Of a stretch of DNA of 11,351 nucleotides, positions 7,401 through 11,351 are shown in pieces. The stretch is taken from NCBI GenBank assembly GCA_028565635.1, contig JAOXYB010054057.1, forward strand, positions 1-11,351. Direction: 5' to 3'. Below the pieces are notes generated by a model, which worked only from the letters and a program-made list of their open reading frames with translations, had not been told where the DNA came from and searched no databases. Origin of the DNA: Phoronis ovalis. Taxonomy: Eukaryota; Phoronida; Phoronidae. A program made the translations under genes and the position numbers. The number at the start of each line of letters is the position of its first letter. Position 1 is the first letter of the stretch.

Positions 7401-9337
7401 CCTCCAAACTAAAATTTTATCTTGCGTTTTTCTGTGTAGGTTTTGGATTTAACGTGTCTGAATTTCACGGTAGGGCATATGATTCGTTGAAGCAGCTTAA
7501 TGTTTTATTAAAAGGAAACATCAGTCAATTCGCAAAGCGAATCATTATTCACCAAACAGCAAAATGTTGCCAAACTCTTGGGTATTTTGGAGAAGCCAGT
7601 AAACTTCTCTTAACCTCAGAAGCATGCTGTATTCCTGAATATACAGCTAGAGGTCTTCGTCTGCATATGCTTTGTGGTGTTACCGCTGGAACCCTTTTAT
7701 CGGCCATGCAAGAATATGAAGCTGACCATAGTCTTGTGATTATGAAACGTGCCATTCAAGTTTACAAGAAATACCAATCCGCTAAAGATTTAACTACACA
7801 TAGGGACGCTTTCTGCGTTTCGACTCTTTATGTTAGCATAGCTGATGCACTGTTTAAACATGGGGAAAACACTGATGCCAACGAATTTCTTATGTGCTTC
7901 AAAAAGTGGATACAACACTCAGCCACACAGGATAATTTGAAGCGCGAATTATATGCAATTCCTGTTCGTCTCGACAACATGGATTGTAACGAAGCTATTT
8001 CGTCTGCATATTTTGAAGCCGCGTTTGATTACGGAAAGCTACTGCTGTGTGACGAGACCCGAACAAGAGAGATGTTTAGAATTGATTATGTGATGCTTGT
8101 TGCCAGTCTTATGAATCAGAAGCGTGTAGATGAAGCCGTAAGTTTTGGTGAGGAAGTTATTGAAATAATGAAAGAATGTGGTTTTAAAGATTGTGTACAG
8201 TATGGTCACCTTTCAAGAATGTTGGGCGTCATCATGTTTAACAATGGGGGTATAAGCCATTCTTTGAAAGCAACATCTTACATAGAAGAATCCCTAAGAT
8301 GCTTTAATATTATTTTTCGGGTACGATTTGACGACGAAGAGGTGTTAAATTTAGAAGTGGTGCATTGCATTATAACATTAGGGGATGCTTATACAGTTAC
8401 AGAAAAGAAAAGTGATGCGTACTTGCTGTTTGGTAAAGCATTAGGCATTTTGGAAAAGGGAAATAAGTTTTCACGTAATTTTAAACATATCGAGCTACTA
8501 AATAAAACTGCAAGTAGCTTTGATGATCTTGGTAAAGCAAAAGACGCGACTAAGTGTCATGAACTTTCCTTACAAATAATTAGAGATAACTTCCCTGGAA
8601 TATATTTTGAAGCGACTGTTCTACACAATTTAGGCGTATCATATTTGTCCACTGATAACAAGGACAAAGCCGTTGGTTTCTTGAAACAGGCGGTGGACAT
8701 TTTTGAAAAAATGAAGAAATATCGTCAGCACGCAACAACATTTGTAAAAGACTATCTAATATTAGCTGATTTATCTATACTTGACAAAATACCAAATCAA
8801 GCACTGAACTATCTTAACAGGTTATTGAAACTTTTAGAGTCTGATAATTCAAATGATAGCGATATGGTGCTTTTTAGTGCGAAAACCTACTTTAAATTAG
8901 GCGTAACATTCTCGTTGTTAGACGACTGCAAAACGGCAATTGAGAAAATAGAAAAAGCAATAGAAATATTTCGAAAAGTGCACGGACAAACCTCTAATCA
9001 TGAGGATATTACTCAAGCTTTTCAGATGCTAGCGCTGATACATGCAAAAAATGGTAACACTGATAAGGCAAAGTCTTGCTTGTGGCAAGGTCTTACAATG
9101 TCTATGCAAGAACTAAATATTGATGAAAACACAGCCAAAGCTTTAAGTGATCAATTGCAATCAATGAAAGAATCCCTTGAAACACTTGAAACACTTGAAA
9201 CACAGAATAAAATGTTTCGAGACCTACTAACTAAAAGCCTGCAACAGCTAGACAGTGTACAAAATGAAACACTAAGTACGTCCTCCTCTGAATTTCGTAA
9301 TATGTTAAACGACGTACGCACAATGAAAATGTCTTGA
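1196..9337 (+). CDS. TPR-rich protein with degenerate GlnD/DUF294-like nucleotidyltransferase module (spliced, 5'-partial)
   Basis: The CDS joins 1196-1407, 1588-1683, 1925-2063, 2340-2561, 2690-2758, 5426-5466 and 5627-9337, ending in TGA. It gives about 1,495 residues plus a split first codon. All introns are GT-AG and all junction phases agree. Seen in order: an acidic start; a beta-alpha-beta-alpha segment (64-135); a Cys/Trp-rich segment (150-223); helices (342-480) including GDLYSFAG and ASLYNSALLRT, which look TPR-like; a nucleotidyltransferase-like module (474-729); TPR-like helical pairs (770-1425); and a coiled-coil tail. The motif TDTLAREEATPYTPIN (499-514) resembles the GS-x3-R-E-x2-TPYSD-x-E signature I remember for DUF294/GlnD-type enzymes, and WFYDS (568-572) fits the segment after it. 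Pro512 and Asn514 replace the two acidic metal ligands, so catalysis is unlikely. No transmembrane segment is evident. I infer a cytosolic scaffold, possibly in immune or death signalling. The exact family is not proven and no gene symbol is justified. Confidence 0.88.
1588..1683 (+). CDS. Exon b: amphipathic helix segment
   Basis: The exon is 96 nt in phase 0 at both ends, between the acceptor AATACAG and the donor GTACAT. It encodes 32 residues, including GLRELLIMYEEGRLAKELEK, a clear amphipathic helix. With the beta-like end of the preceding exon and the start of the next it forms a beta-alpha-beta unit. Reading on past the donor reaches a stop only at 1917 but gives low-complexity intron-like sequence. 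Confidence 0.82.
1925..2063 (+). CDS. Exon c: beta strand and charged helix
   Basis: The acceptor is TTTACAG at 1924. The donor is TAG|GTAAGA, leaving one base of a split codon. The exon encodes 46 residues: KKKGNVQITVTVQLD, a likely beta strand, then a Glu/Lys-rich helix (DLKEKIAMLEEIENELQ). Phase 0 in and phase 1 out agree with both neighbours. Confidence 0.82.
2340..2561 (+). CDS. Exon d: Cys/Trp-rich unrecognised segment
   Basis: The 222-nt exon lies between the acceptor ATTTTCAG and the strong donor GTAAGTTT; a single spare base enters and leaves, and the split codons give Asp and Cys. The peptide holds FAYCENHHKWFWCEGEL and VWLPLSTMTYDGRRPQQ, with His, Trp and Cys close together. This could be a small folded domain, possibly metal-binding, but I do not recognise a family and the pattern is not a standard zinc finger. 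Confidence 0.82.
2690..2758 (+). CDS. Exon e: Pro/Thr-rich linker
   Basis: The 69-nt exon follows the pyrimidine-rich acceptor TTCTTTTAG and ends at the donor GTAAGT. The entering split codon is TGT (Cys) and one base is carried out. It reads HEKSRIIEATAPNVPTLPTV, a likely flexible linker. It precedes the one very long intron of the gene. Confidence 0.78.
2811..2878 (+). other. Possible alternative (poison) exon in the long intron
   Basis: The 68-nt segment is bounded by an acceptor TCGTGCAG and a good donor GTATGT. It is open when joined to the preceding exon, reading SLVVNMPVIITSSHPC onward. Because 68 is not a multiple of three, including it shifts the frame. The next exon stays open in the shifted frame, but a TAG appears within five codons of the terminal exon, so a short, truncated protein would result. 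No transcript evidence is available, and chance splice-like sites are common in introns. Confidence 0.2.
3418..3476. repeat. Short inverted repeat, 23-nt arms and 13-nt loop
   Basis: The arms at 3418-3440 and 3454-3476 match at 19 of 23 positions, including a perfect inner 10 bp (ATATATAAAA with TTTTATATAT). Two of the mismatches become G-U pairs in RNA of the plus strand. The 59-nt size resembles a microRNA precursor, but the sequence is low-complexity A/T and such hairpins arise easily by chance. Confidence 0.5.
4054..4067 (+). promoter_or_regulatory. AGGTCA-type direct repeat, spacing 2 (DR2-like)
   Basis: GGGTCA, spacer AA, AGGTCA. This is the half-site layout bound by RAR/RXR-type nuclear receptors. 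A second copy with the same AA spacer lies at 4201-4214. The sites are intronic and their function is untested; AAGGTCA-type motifs are also frequent in invertebrate repeats. Confidence 0.2.
4201..4214 (+). promoter_or_regulatory. Second AGGTCA-type direct repeat, spacing 2
   Basis: AGTTCA, spacer AA, AGGTCA, with the downstream half-site and spacer identical to the copy at 4054-4067. Further single AGGTCA half-sites follow near 4273 and 4381. The clustering could mark a nuclear-receptor-responsive intronic enhancer or simply a decayed repeat. Confidence 0.2.
4310..4432. repeat. Imperfect tandem duplication, two units of about 55 bp
   Basis: The units at 4310-4362 and 4375-4432 share, in order, a TG-CACA-GTCATAATAT block, TACAT, TACTGTTC and a TACATTT-AATG block. 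The second unit has extra TA dinucleotides. A 12-bp spacer separates them. This looks like local duplication followed by divergence. Confidence 0.55.
5019..5056. repeat. Imperfect TAA/TAAA-rich simple repeat
   Basis: The run contains ATAAATAATAAATAAATAAT and continues as AT-rich sequence. It is an intronic microsatellite-like tract with no further structure that I can see. Confidence 0.6.
5426..5466 (+). CDS. Exon f: 41-nt micro-exon
   Basis: The acceptor is TTGTTATAG and the donor is CAG|GTTTGT. The spare A from the exon ending at 2758 completes ACT (Thr), and the exon ends in phase 0 with ATGCAG, reading TPVRFEGDEKSTMQ. It is needed to restore the frame: the exon before leaves one base and the terminal exon starts in phase 0, so a direct join would break the protein. 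Confidence 0.75.
5627..9337 (+). CDS. Terminal exon g: 3.7-kb exon with pseudo-nucleotidyltransferase and TPR array
   Basis: A pyrimidine-rich acceptor, CCCCATTTCAG, precedes GCTCACAGT. An ATG at 5594 extends the frame upstream but reads across this acceptor, so I treat those 11 codons as intron. The 1,236 residues run unbroken to TGA at 9335-9337. The exon carries the helical lead-in, the degenerate nucleotidyltransferase motif at about 6338-6388, WFYDS near 6548, an all-helical stretch containing EVFRLSSIISTWL (near 6855), then repeated helical pairs with TPR-like residues such as HNLGVSYLSTDNKDKAVGFL and YFKLGVTFSLLDDCKTAIEK. The tail is Gln/Glu/Leu-rich. Large intronless terminal exons are seen in expanded invertebrate TPR families. 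Confidence 0.92.
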   Translation, partial: AHSIIAEVSIGTNTSLDTASTVSKVYIEEKLSKSEDPDIRSVTKQTSDAKHTLSEIGKLQQKYVDMLKPPVKGDYKQDKEMESKIVETVGDLYSFAGHIRNSSSCFVASASLYNSALLRTRNEALKNSICQSITQNERAFLTSVISTRTNLPDIEVFVDRLKNLRKEVLKQSQEIWTEVKSLYDTEHDINLLAENTIVDRTMNMSRFISADLKKIIRDMFCECHKLFEIQLCDFTLICTDTLAREEATPYTPINPIIIVPCELSDEEYQYLEQLWHTFCMMMLAFKETSLHMIGIQDLDGLDKDCGEWFYDSDCCVGFSLLSKDFNILKPPILTVSQLSSYLSEKLEDITFIHGDEQLFNDAVFRLSEVDKQKIMKQVTLDCTSLAIETVWERYYFSSPDDGCFSAINRQEVFRLSSIISTWLKATSDVTSSSIWRNLQHLSAEKQNDFLDALKVGVSIAYLLKLMYHTSEFNDNLDDERTFTVTDGVIRRFYSIMSPFLSPVTLPEKIPHECDYSNCLYKARTSLRLMKFEEGLKHLKPAEQSYQETDVKLDILLCRMEIHINLWRNLEDIHNLIESIYNLADYCTRSWSSSKLKFYLAFFCVGFGFNVSEFHGRAYDSLKQLNVLLKGNISQFAKRIIIHQTAKCCQTLGYFGEASKLLLTSEACCIPEYTARGLRLHMLCGVTAGTLLSAMQEYEADHSLVIMKRAIQVYKKYQSAKDLTTHRDAFCVSTLYVSIADALFKHGENTDANEFLMCFKKWIQHSATQDNLKRELYAIPVRLDNMDCNEAISSAYFEAAFDYGKLLLCDETRTREMFRIDYVMLVASLMNQKRVDEAVSFGEEVIEIMKECGFKDCVQYGHLSRMLGVIMFNNGGISHSLKATSYIEESLRCFNIIFRVRFDDEEVLNLEVVHCIITLGDAYTVTEKKSDAYLLFGKALGILEKGNKFSRNFKHIELLNKTASSFDDLGKAKDATKCHELSLQIIRDNFPGIYFEATVLHNLGVSYLSTDNKDKAVGFLKQAVDIFEKMKKYRQHATTFVKDYLILADLSILDKIPNQALNYLNRLLKLLESDNSNDSDMVLFSAKTYFKLGVTFSLLDDCKTAIEKIEKAIEIFRKVHGQTSNHEDITQAFQMLALIHAKNGNTDKAKSCLWQGLTMSMQELNIDENTAKALSDQLQSMKESLETLETLETQNKMFRDLLTKSLQQLDSVQNETLSTSSSEFRNMLNDVRTMKMS
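9176..9202 (+). repeat. Three perfect 9-bp units in the coding sequence
   Basis: CTTGAAACA is repeated three times in frame, encoding LETLETLET within a likely coiled-coil near the C-terminus. Perfect identity of the units suggests recent slippage, so copy number may vary between alleles. Confidence 0.85.
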
Positions 9338-9441
9338 ATGCCTTTAACAATACGAGAAACATTGATCATAACATAATGCGCGAGAATCCTTTGACTTCTT
9401 GAGTTATAAAAATGACATAAAGTCACACCAAATAGATAAGT

Positions 9442-9631
9442 TGTTTAACGGGTGAAAGGTATCAAAACTGATTAAATAGGACTTTTTCCCGCTGTTTAAC
9501 GAGTGAAGGCTCTTAAAACCCAGTTGGTAGGACTAATTTTAATGAAGCGGTGGCGCCCGTTAAACATGTTTTTAAAGAAATTAAACAAAAATGCCAAAAT
9601 TTGAAGCGGTCATGCCGTTAAACATGTTTTT
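9442..9631. repeat. Four TGTTTAACG motifs, two in each orientation, just after the stop codon
   Basis: TGTTTAACG occurs forward at 9442-9450 and 9493-9501 and in reverse complement (CGTTAAACA) at 9558-9566 and 9616-9624. The forward copies share a longer TGTTTAACGRGTGAA; the reverse copies share a GAAGCGGT block upstream and end in CGTTAAACATGTTTTT. The outer forward copy and first reverse copy are perfect 11-bp complements (TGTTTAACGGG with CCCGTTAAACA). It could fold in the mRNA or be the remains of a small inverted-repeat element. Confidence 0.7.
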
Positions 9632-10371
9632 GTTTGGCCTAAAGTTGGGTTTCGAGCACATGGCAAGATAATGACAATTGTAATGATTTACTGTAACTTT
9701 CCTTGATATACGCAACCCAATCTAGATAACGCAGCTATGACGTTGTTAATAGTATTACCACATGTATGTATATATTGGGTATACAGTCTCTGTAAATATC
9801 TAGTAGATCCACAAATACATTTGTATTTACCTTGTTTGTATAATGTAGTTCAACATTTTCATATCTTTCGATAAACTATCCTCGTTCGTGAACTAAATAC
9901 AAAAAGTATATACAATTTATATTTCCCACTTATTATTGTTGTGTTCGGGACTTTCTCTTGGCATATTTTTCAACAGGCTTCCCAAAATTCTGCTTAAAGT
10001 GTAAAGTATGACTAACATTTCCCGAACGGGTCCAGGCACCTTAAGTGTGTATTCATGCATGTTTTAAATGTTCAAGTGTGCTTAATATTAATCGAGTGAA
10101 TGTATACACAAGCAATACACAATAATATGCATGTTTAATTATCTTTTAAGAAACTCTGTTCAAACACGTATGCGATAAAATGTTAGAAATTGTTCTTTGT
10201 AGTAAACACTTTTATCTACATATCGTTTTAATAACGTTATGAACTGGCAGTTAATTGTAAACGGACATTGTATACACGTAATGTATTATGAAATCAAATT
10301 GATGTTATTATATAATTAAAATATATGCTCCATTTTTTGATGTGATTTTGTGTTGAATATTTGTAATTATT

Positions 10372-10377
10372 AATAAA
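10372..10377 (+). promoter_or_regulatory. Candidate polyadenylation signal AATAAA
   Basis: This is the first canonical AATAAA after the stop codon, 1,035 bases downstream. No clear GU-rich element follows, and the AT-rich context makes chance matches likely. Later AATAAA copies lie at 10799 and 10886. Confidence 0.3.
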
Positions 10378-11351
10378 GTTGATACAGCACAATTTTAATT
10401 TAAAAAATCTGACAAATCTTACCTATATATAATTTGTGAACAATGTAATTTCTTTAAAACATTATGTAACTTGCCTTAATTACTACGTATCTGAACAAAT
10501 TATTGCTTTTTAAATTTATTTTTTAATTGTATTTTTAAATATAATTTGAAAATAATTGGGAATCTGTTGGATTTATTTTCTGTGCTGTATGGTATGTTTT
10601 GATGACAAGAGTGTCGAAAAAGAAAGAAAACTGCGAAGTGATATAATTATTTCGTATATGATCACCACACCCCCTAAAATAATCGCCCCGCTGAAGTTTT
10701 TTAATAATCGCCAGGGCGGGATTTGGAACAGTCCATTCGATGGGAAATGGAACAAAAAGATTTTATTTAGCAGCATGATTACGTTTACAGAATGAAGAAA
10801 TAAATCTTTGTCATTGCAAATTTTATAGAGAAAATATATAAAAATTTAAGGCGAAAATACTAAAACACTTCCCGGCTTACGCATCAATAAAATGAATCAC
10901 TAAATATTTTAGATACGCATCATTTTCGCTGACTTTTCTTGGACACCACCATTCTTTATAGCGCATGAAGTGTACATAGTGGGACTCAAACGGGTAAAGT
11001 TCACATATAGTTCACAGCAAATAGAAGTACGGGTACAACAAAAGCTTTTTCAAACCAACAGTAAAATACTGGCTGTTAAACACGCATACATTCATATCAA
11101 AGTTATCGTGAAATATGCTCTCCACTGGGTGCATCTCCATTCCAGTATAATTCCAACAACCGTCCTGCGCAGTGATGTCCACGAAACGTATATATGTCAT
11201 TGTATAAAAACGAGGGCCAAGATTGAAAAAATGCTATTCTCATTACCTGTCCGCAATTGATACGGAACGCTGTTTGTTAGACTGACATCAGTCGTTAGAA
11301 ACATTGATTGGAGTTTTTTAATAAATGAATTATAGTACATAAAACAGTTGC
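10378..11351. other. Downstream flank, no supported gene
   Basis: Mostly AT-rich sequence with no supported exon. A short GC-richer patch at about 10660-10750 contains AATAATCGCC twice (10678-10687 and 10703-10712) and complementary C-rich and G-rich stretches. From about 10940 to 11280 base composition is less AT-biased; on the minus strand an acceptor-like CAG just above 11164 precedes a 50-codon open frame ending at 11012, too weak to call an exon. Confidence 0.5.

Larger units (their letters stand above)
9338..10377 (+). other. Probable 3' untranslated region and near 3' flank
   Basis: This AT-rich stretch has no supported reading frame. Variant polyadenylation signals occur (CATAAA near 9415, ATTAAA at 9580 and 10315), and the first canonical AATAAA is at 10372. 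If that is used the 3' UTR would be about 1 kb. A set of inverted and direct repeats lies at 9442-9631, early in this region. Confidence 0.4.

Noticed and set aside
6028-7755. Several minus-strand open frames of 68-106 codons opposite the large exon
   Set aside because: They lie antisense to a long intact coding exon and have no recognisable protein pattern, as expected of shadows of the real gene.
10556-10795. 79-codon plus-strand frame in the downstream flank
   Set aside because: No family pattern, overlapped by an equally long minus-strand frame, and surrounded by AT-rich sequence; most likely chance.
1-11351. tRNA, rRNA, CRISPR array, bacterial operon or intact transposon
   Set aside because: I found no cloverleaf, rRNA-like block, regular repeat-spacer array, ribosome-binding-site pattern, transposase frame, or terminal repeats with target duplications.

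Overview
The window looks like nuclear DNA from an invertebrate animal. It is strongly AT-rich, has long non-coding stretches, and carries one gene broken up by GT-AG introns whose exon phases agree at every junction. From memory, large TPR proteins of this type are most common in molluscs, cnidarians and other marine invertebrates. A bivalve or other lophotrochozoan is my best guess, but that is an inference.

Layout: 1-1195 is upstream sequence with a probable old repeat fragment (about 119-260) and no certain exon. One plus-strand gene fills 1196-9337 in seven recognised coding exons: 1196-1407, 1588-1683, 1925-2063, 2340-2561, 2690-2758, 5426-5466 and 5627-9337. The first six are small (41-222 nt) and the last is a single 3.7-kb exon. 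Five introns are 128-276 nt and one is 2,667 nt (2759-5425). 9338-11351 is 3' flank, with a cluster of repeated and inverted motifs just after the stop codon and the first canonical AATAAA at 10372. The start codon is not established, so the gene model is 5'-partial.

The spliced product is about 1,495 residues plus a split first codon. Residue numbers below count that split codon as 1. It has an acidic N-terminus, a small alpha/beta segment (about 64-135) that might be TRADD-N-like, and an unrecognised Cys/Trp-rich segment (150-223). A helical lead-in (about 342-480) is followed by a module matching the remembered pattern of GlnD/DUF294-type nucleotidyltransferases (about 474-729). The rest is a long TPR-like helical array (about 770-1425) and a short coiled-coil tail. 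In the nucleotidyltransferase motif the two expected acidic metal ligands are Pro and Asn, so the module is probably a pseudoenzyme inside a TPR scaffold. This is the most interesting feature of the window. A role in innate immune or cell-death signalling is possible but is only inferred from the architecture.

The long intron holds a possible frame-shifting alternative exon, an AT-rich 23-nt-arm hairpin, two AGGTCA-type direct repeats, and an imperfect tandem duplication. No RNA gene, CRISPR array, intact transposon or second convincing gene was found.
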